From Tragulus kanchil (lineage: Eukaryota; Chordata; Mammalia; Artiodactyla; Tragulidae): a stretch of 64,000 nucleotides of DNA. Positions 47,003 to 57,722 of this stretch are shown one piece after another. The stretch spans positions 91,299,001-91,363,000 of the forward strand of contig JAIOJX010000005.1 of assembly GCA_022376925.1 (NCBI GenBank). Reading direction: 5' to 3'. Both the position numbers and the translations under genes were made by a program. Within the stretch, counting starts at the first letter, position 1. Every line of letters starts with the position of its first letter. The notes under the pieces are model-generated. The model made no database searches. It was not told the origin of the DNA and was given only the letters and a program-made list of their open reading frames with translations.

Positions 47003-48047
47003 TCCAGTATTTTATTAGTCTCAGGTGCACATCATAATGATTCAATATTTCCGCTGATTGTACTCCATTATAGATTTTTATAGGAATAATGGCTCTAATT
47101 TCCTGTGTTATGAAATATATCCTACCTTATATATAGTAGTTTGTATCTGTTAATACCATACCCCTAACTTGCCTCTACTCCCTTCCCTCTCTGCTTTGGC
47201 GACCATAGATTTGTTTCCTCTATCTATTGCTTTCTCTGTCAAACACTTTTTCTCTATTCTGAAAATTGTTGTTGTTTAGTTGCTAATTCTTTGCAATCCC
47301 ATGAACCGTAGCCCACCAAGCTCCTCTCTCCATGGAATTCCCCAGACAAGAATAGTGGAGCAGGTTGCCATTTCCTTCTCCAGGGGATCTTCCCAATCCA
47401 GGGATCCAACCTGCATTTCCTGCATTGGCAGGCAGATTTTTTACCACTGAGTCACCTAGGAAACCATTCTGGAAGTAGCAACCTTTTTCATTAGAAGTTC
47501 TGGAACCCCCTGTTGTAAACTAAATGTTATGTCCCCACCTTCCCATTTATATGTTGAAGCCCAAACCACTCAGTGTGGCTGTTGTGAGAGATGGAGCCAC
47601 TAAAGAAGAGATTAAATTTAAATGAAGTCATAGGGTGGGACCTTAAGAATTAAGTGACTGCCAGTAGTGGTCATGATCTAGGCAAAAGTAGCTGGTCTGA
47701 AAGAATGAGGCTAATATTCCCTTAAGAGCAGAGCTGAAAGAGGAGAGGGTATTGATTGTGCTTAAGACCTTGATTTCAGTTTTTTGTGAGGCTCAGCTGT
47801 ACTTTTTCCATCTGGTACTTTCATTGTGTGCGTTCTTAGTCACTTAGTTGTGTCTGACTCTTTGCCACCCCATGGACTGTAGCTCACCAAGCTCTGCTGT
47901 CCATGGGATTTTCCAGGCAAGAATACCAGACTGGGCTGCCATTTTCCTACTCCAGGGGATCTTTCTGACCCAGGAATTGAACCCATGGCTCCTATGTCTC
48001 CTGCATTAGAGGTGGTTTCTTGACCCATTGAACCATTGGGGAAGCCT
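47003..48047. mobile_element. L1 3' UTR, Bov-tA, MLT1, Bov-tA: second array (duplication O)
   Basis: Repeats the order and spacing of 45845-46887: L1 3' UTR to about 47240, Bov-tA (minus) 47269-47466, MLT1 (plus) 47508-47798, Bov-tA (minus) 47827-48047. Confidence 0.88.
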
Positions 48048-48260
48048 GGTAATTTTATGGCCAGCATATTAATTACTTAGCCTAAGGTAGTTTAAATTGG
48101 GTCTGTGTCACTTCTGGCTTTAAGTTCTGCCAAATACAGGGAGCATGTCTTCCAAGCTTAATGGAATTCAATAAACACTTGGTGGAACAAGCATGTTGCA
48201 CATTGATGGGCATGCAGCCAATTTATCCCCCCCAAAAAAACTTTCATAAAATTGTGCCCT

Positions 48261-48531
48261 GAGGGGCTTCCCTGGTGGTACAGTGGGTAGAGAGGCCACC
48301 TTGCAGTGCAAGGGGCACTGGTTGGATCTCTGGCCTGGGAAGATCCCAGGTGCTATGGAGCAGCTGGGCTGGTGTGTCCACTTACGAGCCAGCACTCTGG
48401 AGCGCATGCTCTGAAAGCCAGTGCTCTGCAACGAGAGAGGGCACTGCAATGGGAGGCCCACACATGCCAAAGAATAAAGTTGGATGAAAACAAATGATGA
48501 CTTAGAGGCAAAAAAAAAAAAAAAAAAGAAA
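48261..48531 (+). mobile_element. CHR-type SINE with 13-bp target duplication
   Basis: Sense: head GGGGCTTCCCTGGTGGTACA, GGCCTGGGAAGATCCCAGGT, GGAGGCCCACACATGCCAAA, then an A-rich tail. Flanked by AAAATTGTGCCCT at 48248-48260 and 48532-48544, an exact match. Second copy at about 49393-49661. Confidence 0.92.
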
Positions 48532-48817
48532 AAAATTGTGCCCTACTGTGGTCTCAGCCTCCTGCAGTGATGCATGGTGTGTCAGGAGCAACCCTCGGAC
48601 ACTCTTATAATTATTTTAAGAGTTTTAGGAATGTTGCACATGATGTAATGCCCTCATTTTTAAAATTAACAAGATAAATATATTCTTGTTGGAGGCCTTA
48701 AAACAGTTTTTGGGGGATAACATCATACTTTAGTGCAGGAGCATAGGATTGGGTTTGAGTCCCTAGATTTCAGTGAGGTTCTGTCACTTAGAAAAGCTGT
48801 AGGTTCTTCATGGATAG

Positions 48818-49021
48818 GAGGGTATTATGTGCAGTGAAATAAGTCAGACCAAAAAAGGACAAATACTATATGATATCGCTAAATACAACAAACTAGCAAA
48901 TAGAACAAAAAGAACCCAACTCACAGATACAGAGAACAAACCAGTGGTTGCCGGGGGAGAGGGAAGGCAGGAGGGCAGCACAGGGGTAGGGGCTAAGAGG
49001 TATGAGCTAAACTGTCTCTTA
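48818..49021 (+). mobile_element. L1 3' UTR fragment, cut at block joint
   Basis: Sense: GTGCAGTGAAATAAGTCAGA, GACAAATACTATATGATATC, CCAGTGGTTGCCGGGGGAGA. The copy at 49950 continues to the A-tail, showing that this one is cut only because the block ends. Confidence 0.8.
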
Positions 49022-49031
49022 CAGAAGCAAC

Positions 49032-49661
49032 GTCCATGGGATTTTCCAGGCAAGAATACCAGACTGGGCTGCCATTTTCCTACTCCAGGGATCTTTCTGA
49101 CCCAGGAATTGAACCCATGGCTCCTATGTCTCCTGCATTAGAGGTGGTTTCTTGACCCATTGAACCATTGGGGAAGCCTGGTAATTTTATGGCCAGCATA
49201 TTAATTACTTAGCCTAAGGTAGTTTAAATTGGGTCTGTGTCACTTCTGGCTTTAAGTTCTGCCAAATACAGGGAGCATGTCTTCCAAGCTTAATGGAATT
49301 CAATAAACACTTGGTGGAACAAGCATGTTGCACATTGATGGGCATGCAGCCAATTTATCCCCCCCAAAAAAACTTTCATAAAATTGTGCCCTGAGGGGCT
49401 TCCCTGGTGGTACAGTGGGTAGAGAGGCCACCTTGCAGTGCAAGGGGCACTGGTTGGATCTCTGGCCTGGGAAGATCCCAGGTGCTATGGAGCAGCTGGG
49501 CTGGTGTGTCCACTTACGAGCCAGCACTCTGGAGCGCATGCTCTGAAAGCCAGTGCTCTGCAACGAGAGAGGGCACTGCAATGGGAGGCCCACACATGCC
49601 AAAGAATAAAGTTGGATGAAAACAAATGATGACTTAGAGGCAAAAAAAAAAAAAAAAGAAA
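49032..49661. mobile_element. Bov-tA remnant (-) and CHR SINE (+), second copy (duplication P)
   Basis: 49032-49178 is the right part of the Bov-tA starting at GTCCATGGGATTTTCCAGGC. The CHR SINE follows at about 49393-49661 with the same AAAATTGTGCCCT flanks. Confidence 0.88.
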
Positions 49662-49949
49662 AAAATTGTGCCCTACTGTGGTCTCAGCCTCCTGCAGTGA
49701 TGCATGGTGTGTCAGGAGCAACCCTCGGACACTCTTATAATTATTTTAAGAGTTTTAGGAATGTTGCACATGATGTAATGCCCTCATTTTTAAAATTAAC
49801 AAGATAAATATATTCTTGTTGGAGGCCTTAAAACAGTTTTTGGGGGATAACATCATACTTTAGTGCAGGAGCATAGGATTGGGTTTGAGTCCCTAGATTT
49901 CAGTGAGGTTCTGTCACTTAGAAAAGCTGTAGGTTCTTCATGGATAGGA

Positions 49950-50308
49950 GGGTATTATGTGCAGTGAAATAAGTCAGACCAAAAAAGGACAAATACTATA
50001 TGATATCGCTAAATACAACAAACTAGCAAATAGAACAAAAAGAACCCAACTCACAGATACAGAGAACAAACCAGTGGTTGCCGGGGGAGAGGGAAGGCAG
50101 GAGGGCAGCACAGGGGTAGGGGCTAAGAGGTATGAGCTAAACTGTCTCTTACATAAGCAACAAGGGTATATTGTACAACATGGGGAATATAGCCCATATT
50201 TTTTGATAACTATAAAGGGAGTATAACCTTTAAACATTGTGAATCACTATATTGTACACCTGTAACATATAATACTGTACATCAACTATACTTTAGTAAG
50301 GAAAAAAA
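49950..50308 (+). mobile_element. L1 3' UTR to A-tail
   Basis: Full version of 48818-49021: after the shared part it continues GGTATATTGTACAACATGGG, GTACACCTGTAACATATAAT, ACATCAACTATACTTTAGTA and a short GGAAAAAA tail. Confidence 0.8.
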
Positions 50309-50861
50309 CTGTGAATGCTTACAAAAAGCAAGTACATTTATGAAGTAATGATACATAATGCATGCTGACTTATCTCACATTATGAATATAAGCCAATATA
50401 TGTGCCCAGTGCTGTGTAGATTAGGAACCATAAATCAGATTCATTAATTCCAATTTCACTTTTATCATGAATTTCAAGGTATGTTGTTCAGTTCTTTTTT
50501 TTTTTTTCCACTACACTATATTTCTGAATATTGCTACTTGTGGAAATCTGTACCTAGACAGGAGCAGTAGGTGGTGGGAGAAAAGTCAAGAATGAATATT
50601 GGCAAGATGGGTCAGCAATTCCATTGGCCTAGGCTGATGGAGATCTTTTATCTGCCATCTAGCTCCAAGCATGGGGCTCTGGGTCCTTTGTGCAGAGAAA
50701 AACCAGGGTCAGCCAAGGGTTTGAGTGTTCACAGCAGAATCATTTACTTTGGCTCACCCAAGTGTTTATTTGGTTATCAGCACGTTGTCTGCTTCCATTT
50801 TAAATCTATTTTGTTTCAAACTTTGAGTTTCTCCCTTTAGGCTTGTGTGTATATGTATGTG

Positions 50862-50864
<3 letters not shown>

Positions 50865-50894
<30 letters not shown>
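50865..50894. repeat. GA microsatellite
   Basis: Uninterrupted (GA)15. Its counterpart at 51956-51985 has the same 30-nt length. Confidence 0.97.
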
Positions 50895-50900
<6 letters not shown>

Positions 50901-51086
50901 TGAAAGATTTTCCTTTTTTCCTTCTGTAAATGTTCATCAGAAATTATAGGATATAGAGAAACTGTTCATAAAAATAAAATTTAGCCCACAACTTGCCTAT
51001 GTAGAAACACGCTCTACTAGCAGTATATTTCTTTTCTATGCATAATACATTTATATAGTTGAGCTTATGTGTGTATGCAATTTTAC

Positions 51087-51374
51087 ATCCTGGCTTTTTA
51101 AAAGTAACTTACTTAGTTATGACCATAGTGGATCTTTGTTACTGTGCAGGCTTTCCCCTAGTTGTGGTTAGCAGGGGTGACTTTTTGGTTGTGTTCCAAG
51201 GGCATCTCATTGCAGTGACTTCTCTTGTTGTGGTGCACAGTGTCTAGAGTACAGTCTCGATAGCTCTGCCACACAGGATTGGGTGCTCTGTGCCACATGG
51301 GGTCTTCCAGGATCAGGAATTCAACTCATGTCTCCAACACTGGCAGGTTTTTACCACTGACCCACCAAGGAATC
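51087..51374 (-). mobile_element. CHR-type SINE (long form), end cut at block joint
   Basis: Antisense: GGATCTTTGTTACTGTGCAG, GCTTTCCCCTAGTTGTGGTT, TGCAGTGACTTCTCTTGTTG, ACATGGGGTCTTCCAGGATC, TTTTTACCACTGACCCACCA, AGGAA. The last bases of the head and the right target repeat are missing here but present at 52464-52481. Confidence 0.82.
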
Positions 51375-51952
51375 ATATGACATAATGTACATAATACAGT
51401 GCTGAATGGTTACAAAAAGCAAGTACATTTATGAAGTAATGATACATAATGCATGCTGACTTATCTCACATTATGAATATAAGCCAATATATGTGCCCAG
51501 TGCTGTGTAGATTAGGAACCATAAATCAGATTCATTAATTCCAATTTCACTTTTATCATGAATTTCAAGGTATGTTGTTCAGTTCTTTTTTTTTTTTTCC
51601 ACTACACTATATTTCTGAATATTGCTACTTGTGGAAATCTGTACCTAGACAGGAGCAGTAGGTGGTGGGAGAAAAGTCAAGAATGAATATTGGCAAGATG
51701 GGTCAGCAATTCCATTGGCCTAGGCTGATGGAGATCTTTTATCTGCCATCTAGCTCCAAGCATGGGGCTCTGGGTCCTTTGTGCAGAGAAAAACCAGGGT
51801 CAGCCAAGGGTTTGAGTGTTCACAGCAGAATCATTTACTTTGGCTCACCCAAGTGTTTATTTGGTTATCAGCACGTTGTCTGCTTCCATTTTAAATCTAT
51901 TTTGTTTCAAACTTTGAGTTTCTCCCTTTAGGCTTGTGTGTATATGTATGTG

Positions 51953-51955
<3 letters not shown>

Positions 51956-51985
<30 letters not shown>
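51956..51985. repeat. GA microsatellite, second copy
   Basis: (GA)15, equal in length to 50865-50894. Part of duplication Q. Confidence 0.97.
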
Positions 51986-51991
<6 letters not shown>

Positions 51992-52194
51992 TGAAAGATT
52001 TTCCTTTTTTCCTTCTGTAAATGTTCATCAGAAATTATAGGATATAGAGAAACTGTTCATAAAAATAAAATTTAGCCCACAACTTGCCTATGTAGAAACA
52101 CGCTCTACTAGCAGTATATTTCTTTTCTATGCATAATACATTTATATAGTTGAGCTTATGTGTGTATGCAATTTTACATCCTGGCTTTTTAAAA

Positions 52195-52467
52195 GTAACT
52201 TACTTAGTTATGACCATAGTGGATCTTTGTTACTGTGCAGGCTTTCCCCTAGTTGTGGTTAGCAGGGGTGACTTTTTGGTTGTGTTCCAAGGGCATCTCA
52301 TTGCAGTGACTTCTCTTGTTGTGGTGCACAGTGTCTAGAGTACAGTCTCGATAGCTCTGCCACACAGGATTGGGTGCTCTGTGCCACATGGGGTCTTCCA
52401 GGATCAGGAATTCAACTCATGTCTCCAACACTGGCAGGTTTTTACCACTGACCCACCAAGGAAGCCC
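52195..52467 (-). mobile_element. CHR-type SINE (long form) with 14-bp target duplication
   Basis: Complete copy of the element at 51087-51374. Flanked by CTGGCTTTTTAAAA at 52181-52194 and 52468-52481, an exact match. A third, partial copy (53527-53605) starts block R2. Confidence 0.9.
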
Positions 52468-52604
52468 CTGGCTTTTTAAAATAGTATCATATCCTGACAA
52501 TTTCTCAAATTCATTAAAATTCTTAGTAAATATAACTTGTCTCTGTGTAATAACTCATAATCCCAGCATGCCTTTTCTCTTTCATCCTTACCCTATTTTC
52601 AGTT

Positions 52605-52945
52605 TGTTATTTATTTATTTTTATTATTTTATATTTAATAAATATATATTACTCTGTTTTTATTATTTTATTTTTTACAGGGTTTTTGTTGTTGTTTACT
52701 GCCACACACTGACCTCATATAAATTATTATTATTTTATATTTAAGAAATATTTATATTTAATTATTTAATATTTATTTTTATTATTATTATTTTTTTACC
52801 AGTTTTTTTGTTGTTTACTTCCACACATTGACCCGGTACAAATATGTCCCCTCAAACCTCAGCCCCCTCATCTGCCTCTCTATCTCACCCCTCCAGGTCT
52901 CCACAGAGCCCCTGCTTGAGATCCCCTAGTCTCACAGCAGTGTCC
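52605..52945 (-). mobile_element. L1-BT-like 3' UTR, partly repeated
   Basis: Antisense: ACAGGGTTTTTGTTGTTGTT, TACTGCCACACACTGACCTC, then again TTTTTTTGTTGTTTACTTCC, ACACATTGACCCGGTACAAA and C-rich TCTCACCCCTCCAGGTCTCC. The GTTGTTTAC...CACACA...GACC module occurs twice about 130 nt apart, separated by AT-rich TTATTATT sequence. Second copy at 53742-54080. Confidence 0.6.
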
Positions 52946-53067
52946 ATAAAATACTGGGGTAGTTAGGTGTTCCCTTCTCCAAGGGATCTTCCCAGCATAG
53001 GGATCAAGCCCAGGTCTCCCACATTTCAGGCAGATTCTTTACCATCTGAGCCACCAGGGAAGTCCCC
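52946..53067 (-). mobile_element. Bov-tA SINE, 5' half only
   Basis: Antisense head portion: CCCTTCTCCAAGGGATCTTC, AGGGATCAAGCCCAGGTCTC, CAGATTCTTTACCATCTGAG, CCACCAGGGAAGTCCCC. Second copy at about 54082-54203. Confidence 0.85.
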
Positions 53068-53302
53068 ATTTTTAGATATTTAGGTGAATTCTACATTTTT
53101 ACTCATGTAAATGTTGTTGTGATTCCTTTTTTCCATTTAAGTCAGCAGTCAGTTTTCATTAAACTCTTTATAAAGAAATTTCCATTTATTTGTGTCATTT
53201 CTTTTGCCCTATTTGGAGACTCTTCTGTATAAATACAGGTTGATTCTAAAGATTATGTGTAAGTCCACTTGTTTTTATATCTAAAAACCCCAGCAAGAAC
53301 TA

Positions 53303-53316
53303 GTGCCATCTGTTGG
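53303..53316 (-). promoter_or_regulatory. CTCF-like motif
   Basis: Minus strand reads CCAACAGATGGCAC, which fits the 14-nt CTCF core CCASYAGRKGGCRS at all positions but one (A for S). It lies outside recognised repeats. The duplicate is at 54439-54452. A motif match alone is weak evidence of binding. Confidence 0.3.
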
Positions 53317-53741
53317 CAGTAGGCAAAGACAAAGAACCTTGCTCTGGTTGGTGGTTTTATTTGTCTAGGTCTCTAGGCTGAATGTTCATAAACTGGTGAG
53401 TTTTATGTTCTAAAGTCTTAGATACTGAATTTACTTCTAAGCTATTCATTAGTGCTATCCACCTACCAATTTTATACCTTATTTTTATTCAGATAGCATG
53501 TTCTGATTATATACATGCAGAACACCCATGGGGTCTTCCAGGATCAGGAATTCAACTCATGTCTCCAACACTGGCAGGTTTTACCACTGACCCACCAAGG
53601 AAGCCCTGGCTTTTAAAATAGTATCATATCCTGACAATTTCTCAAATTCATTAAAATTCTTAGTAAATATAACTTGTCTCTGTGTAATAACTCATAATCC
53701 CAGCATGCCTTTTCTCTTTCATCCTTACCCTATTTTCAGTT

Positions 53742-54203
53742 TGTTATTTATTTATTTTTATTATTTTATATTTAATAAATATATATTACTCTGTTTTTAT
53801 TATTTTATTTTTTACAGGGTTTTTGTTGTTGTTTACTGCCACACACTGACCTCATATAAATTATTATTATTTTATATTTAAGAAATATTTATATTTAATT
53901 ATTTAATATTTATTTTTATTATTATTATTTTTTTACCAGTTTTTTTGTTGTTTACTTCCACACATTGACCCGGTACAAATATGTCCCTCAACCCTCAGCC
54001 CCCTCATCTGCCTCTCTATCTCACCCCTCCAGGTCTCCACAGAGCCCCTGCTTGAGATCCCCTAGTCTCACAGCAGTGTCCATAAAATACTGGGGTAGTT
54101 AGGTGTTCCCTTCTCCAAGGGATCTTCCCAGCATAGGGATCAAGCCCAGGTCTCCCACATTTCAGGCAGATTCTTTACCATCTGAGCCACCAGGGAAGTC
54201 CCC
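53742..54203 (-). mobile_element. L1-BT-like 3' UTR and Bov-tA half, second copy (duplication R)
   Basis: Repeats 52605-53067 with the same internal order. Confidence 0.75.
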
Positions 54204-55423
54204 ATTTTTAGATATTTAGGTGAATTCTACATTTTTACTCATGTAAATGTTGTTGTGATTCCTTTTTTCCATTTAAGTCAGCAGTCAGTTTTCATTAAAC
54301 TCTTTATAAAGAAATTTCCATTTATTTGTGTCATTTCTTTTGCCCTATTTGGAGACTCTTCTGTATAAATACAGGTTGATTCTAAAGATTATGTGTAAGT
54401 CCACTTGTTTTTATATCTAAAAACCCCAGCAAGAACTAGTGCCATCTGTTGGCAGTAGGCAAAGACAAAGAACCTTGCTCTGGTTGGTGGTTTTATTTGT
54501 CTAGGTCTCTAGGCTGAATGTTCATAAACTGGTGAGTTTTATGTTCTAAAGTCTTAGATACTGAATTTACTTCTAAGCTATTCATTAGTGCTATCCACCT
54601 ACCAATTTTATACCTTATTTTTATTCAGATAGCATGTTCTGATTATATACATGCAGAACACATTTACTGAAAAAATATGAGAAACATTGGAAATTCTGAA
54701 GAAAAAGTAAAATTATCAGTAACTGTACTGCATTTAACTTTTTGATATATTTTTTATCTCAGTGGGCATTTGTGTATATTTACTCCCCCATCCCCATATA
54801 ATCAAACTTGTACTTTATATACCTTGTATTCATAGAAGTCATCCTAGAGGGTCAGTCCATGTTGTATCTATTTCACATCTGGGTGTGTGAGTGAGTTTGC
54901 TATGGACTGCCTTTTTGCACTGTGTCCTATCATTCTGTCAGTCATATGATTAGATAACAATGACAGTGAAATTGGTGCATGAAGTCTATTTTGTGGCCCA
55001 TGAAGAAAAAGGCAGATAAAAGGTTAGACTCCACATTTCATCTACCAACTCTGTGACCTTGGGCAAAGTTTAACTTCTCAGAGCCTTTGATTCTAGACCT
55101 ATGAAACAGGGTTGGCATGAGGATCCAATAGAATAATGGATATGAAAAGCAAAACGTGACCTGTTCAGTCCTGTTCTTTGTTGTCAAAGAAGTAGAAGAT
55201 TTTTTAGAGTGGGAAAATGGTGGGAGGAGCATGTGAAAACAAACAGCAGAATGCTCATAGTAACAAAATGCTTAAATCCAGTACTTTGTTCCACTTAAGG
55301 AAAGGTTTGAGTATTGCAGTGCTTTGCTCATCTTTTAGATCTTGTCCACTTTCAACACTAGTTTAGAATCTTATGGAAATTTTATCTTTGTAAGCAACAG
55401 CAGTTAGTTTATATAGTATGTGT
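54204..55423. other. Unclassified, non-coding
   Basis: No gene or repeat recognised; the part up to 54661 is block R2. Confidence 0.4.
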
Positions 55424-55632
55424 TGGAAAGTGTTAGTCACTCAGTAATGTCCGACTCTTTGCAACCCTATGGACTGTGGCCCACCAGGCAGCTCTGTCCA
55501 TGGGATTCTCCAGGCAAGACTACTGGAGTAGGTTGCCATTCCTTTCTCCAGAGGATCTTCCTGACCCAGGGGTTGATCCCAGGTCTCCTGTATTGAAGGC
55601 AGATTGGTTTACTGTTTGAGCCATCAGGGAAC
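55424..55632 (-). mobile_element. Bov-tA SINE
   Basis: Antisense, full length: GTTAGTCACTCAGTAATGTC, CGACTCTTTGCAACCCTATG, GTCCATGGGATTCTCCAGGC, CAGAGGATCTTCCTGACCCA, head TTTACTGTTTGAGCCATCAG. Single copy in the window. Confidence 0.92.
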
Positions 55633-56034
55633 TGATTTGTTCATTTGCTCATTAAATAAAAAAGTATGAGTATCTTACTGTGTGTTAGTTATTGTGCAAA
55701 ACTCTAGGGATAAAGTGTAAGCAAGGCAAAGAGATTGTCTGGTATAGGAAACAGGTATATGACCACAACCTTATGTTCATAGTGCAAACAGCTTACTGGG
55801 GAAACAAAGGTAAGGAAGCAGTCACTTCTAAGTAGTAGTGGCAGGGGGTGGGGGGATTGTTTGATCACAAAAAGTGACACTGGATTAAATCTTACATATG
55901 CAGAGGATGAAAAATGGTCCTTCTGGGTGAGGAGGACAGTGTACCCAAAGGCCAGAGAAGCCATGTGTGGAGAAGAAAGAGGGGAGAATGGGCAAAAGAA
56001 TAGAGCATGTTTCTTATCACACATGTTTGTGTTT
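55633..56034. other. Unclassified, non-coding
   Basis: Nothing recognised. Overlapping frames on both strands near 55704-56136 have no domain. Confidence 0.35.
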
Positions 56035-56940
56035 TCCAATCTTTATCAAGGCCAGGAGTTCCATTTATTAATTTTCTTGATAAATCTCACATTGTGCAAG
56101 TTTTTTTTTTTTAATCCAACAAGATATTTTTATTAAATAAGTATTTTTTCTCATTTTTATTAATCAAAGTCACATTACTGTCACTTGTGGCAGGAGTTGG
56201 GGTCAACAGTATTTTTTTAAACTTTTTATTTTAAAATGCTTCATTTAAAAACTAATAATAATTCCAATTGAATCATAAAAATGACCTGTATTTAAATGAC
56301 TTGAACTAAGAATGGGAGAGAGAGTTCAGATGAAAGAATCAAGTCTGGGATTTGTGGGGCTGTGTTTTTGTCTGCCCAATGACTCAGTGAACTCTTTCTA
56401 CCATTCTTAGTTCAAGTCATTTAAATAGAGCAGACCCTATCTCCTGCCTCAAGTGACAGTAATTTGACTTTGATTAATAGAAATGGGAAAAGCTTTTTTT
56501 TTTTTAAGATTTATTTATTTATTTATTTTGGAGGGGTGGGGTGGGGAGGGAGGGGAGCAGGCGGGCTACTTCTATTGGTCTTTCATTTGTCTATTTTCGT
56601 CCATCTTTGTTCTTTGGCCCGTGTGGGCCTCCCATCACAGTGGCCTCTGCTGTCGCAGAGCACCGGCTCTGGGCACATGCGCTCCAGAGCTCTGGCTTGG
56701 TAATTGGACACATCGGTCCAGCCACTTCGTGGCACGTGGGATCTTCCCAGGCCAGGGATTGAACCAGCACCCCTTGTACTGCAAGGCGGTGTCCTTACCC
56801 ACTGGACCGCCAAGGAAGCCCAAAGTTATTTATTTAATAAAAAAATCTTGTTGGATTCAAAAAACCACATAATGTGAGATATATCAAGAAAATTAATAAA
56901 AGGAATTCCTGGCCTTGATAAAGTTTGGGAAGCTCTAACC
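56035..56940. repeat. Large imperfect palindrome (fold-back), split by a SINE
   Basis: Three left-arm modules return inverted on the right in reverse order. A: 56038-56143 pairs with 56826-56935 (CTTTATCAAGGCCAGGA, ATTAATTTTCTTGATA, AATCCAACAAGAT). B: 56150-56200 pairs with 56436-56487 (ATTAATCAAAGTCA, ATTACTGTCACTTG, GGCAGGAG). C: 56283-56327 pairs with 56389-56432 (TATTTAAATGACTTGAACTA, AGAATGG). The hinge is about 56328-56388. A ~79-nt stretch (56201-56282) is present only in the left arm. The stems total about 200 bp with substitutions and small indels. Suggests an ancient fold-back/MITE-like element or an inverted duplication. Confidence 0.85.
56494..56821 (-). mobile_element. CHR-type SINE inside the palindrome's right arm
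   Basis: Antisense, full length: AAGATTTATTTATTTATTTA, GGGGTGGGGAGGGAGGGGAG, GGCCCGTGTGGGCCTCCCAT, GGGATCTTCCCAGGCCAGGG, CACTGGACCGCCAAGGAAGC. Placed between modules B' and A', so it postdates the palindrome. Confidence 0.9.
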
Positions 56941-57454
56941 TGCATGATAAGGAACATACTTCCAGCTCTTAATACTCAAATCAGTATCATCTGAATCAGG
57001 TCATGGACACAGTTCTAGAAGAAAAAAATATGAGATAGTTTACTGGTTAAAGTGAGAGTATGAAGTTGTATTGACGAGGTAACTAGAACATTTGCTCTCT
57101 TGTGAAGGTCTTCAGTGGCCAGCCAATGGAAACTGCATTCGCAAAGGTTGAGGATTATTTTGTCAATTGTTCAATAAATTGGCCTAGACTTATTATTTTT
57201 TCTGCATTATCTGTATCCTGGAGTCAATGCATATTTCTCTTTAGGCTTTGCTTAATTTGTGGTGGCAACTGGTGAATATGTTATTGGCAGTGTAATAAGA
57301 AGGGAAGAATGCATTTTTGACCAGTGTTTTTGGATCACCTTAGAAGGCTTCTGCCTATTTCTACAAACTCCAATTCTGAAGACTGTGAAATAGAGACATT
57401 GCTAAACTGTGGGGGATCACTAGTGTTTTTGTCTTTTAAAAAATTTTTTTTATA
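56941..57454. other. Unclassified, non-coding
   Basis: Nothing recognised; from 57035 it is the left copy of duplication S. Confidence 0.35.
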
Positions 57455-57722
57455 CATTTTTTTTGCCACATCTATTGATCTTTTATTTATTTATTTCCAT
57501 CCATCTTTGTTTTTTGGCTTGTGTGGGCTTCACATCACAGTGGCCTCTCTCACTGCAGAGCACCAGCTCTGGGTGCGTGGACTCCAGAGCTCCAGCTCAG
57601 TAGTTGGACACATCAGTCCAGCCGCTCTTTGGCACATGGGATCTTCCCAGGCCAGGGATTGAACTGGCGCCCCCTGCACTGCAAGGCGGTGTCCTCACCC
57701 ACTGGACCACCAGGAAAGCCCC
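57455..57722 (-). mobile_element. CHR-type SINE
   Basis: Antisense: CATCTATTGATCTTTTATTT, GGCTTGTGTGGGCTTCACAT, GGGATCTTCCCAGGCCAGGG, CACTGGACCACCAGGAAAGC. Copies at 58556-58822 and, head only, 59907-59930. Confidence 0.88.

Larger units (their letters stand above)
45845..48166. repeat. Block-overlap duplication O
   Basis: Copy 1 is 45845-47002 and copy 2 is 47003-about 48166, offset 1158. Differences are single G-run changes near 46881 versus 48040 and 46979 versus 48138. It overlaps duplication N, so the L1 3' UTR segment appears three times (44725, 45845, 47003). Confidence 0.95.
47899..50163. repeat. Block-overlap duplication P
   Basis: Copy 1 is 47899-49031 and copy 2 is 49032-about 50163, offset 1133. 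The A-run of the CHR tail is 18 nt in copy 1 (48510-48527) and 16 nt in copy 2 (49642-49657). One G-run differs by one near 47957 versus 49089. The joint lies inside a Bov-tA; the element's start is lost in copy 2. Confidence 0.95.
50312..52463. repeat. Block-overlap duplication Q
   Basis: Copy 1 is 50312-51372 and copy 2 is 51403-52463, offset 1091, with about 30 nt of filler (51373-51402) at the joint. Apart from single-base changes at the start the copies look identical, including the GA microsatellite length. Confidence 0.95.
52387..54661. repeat. Block-overlap duplication R
   Basis: Copy 1 is 52387-53526 and copy 2 is 53527-54661, offset 1140. Differences are runs: T5/T4, C4/C3 and T5/T4 within the first 100 nt, then CCCCTCAAACC versus CCCTCAACCC near 52850 versus 53985. 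It overlaps duplication Q. Confidence 0.95.
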
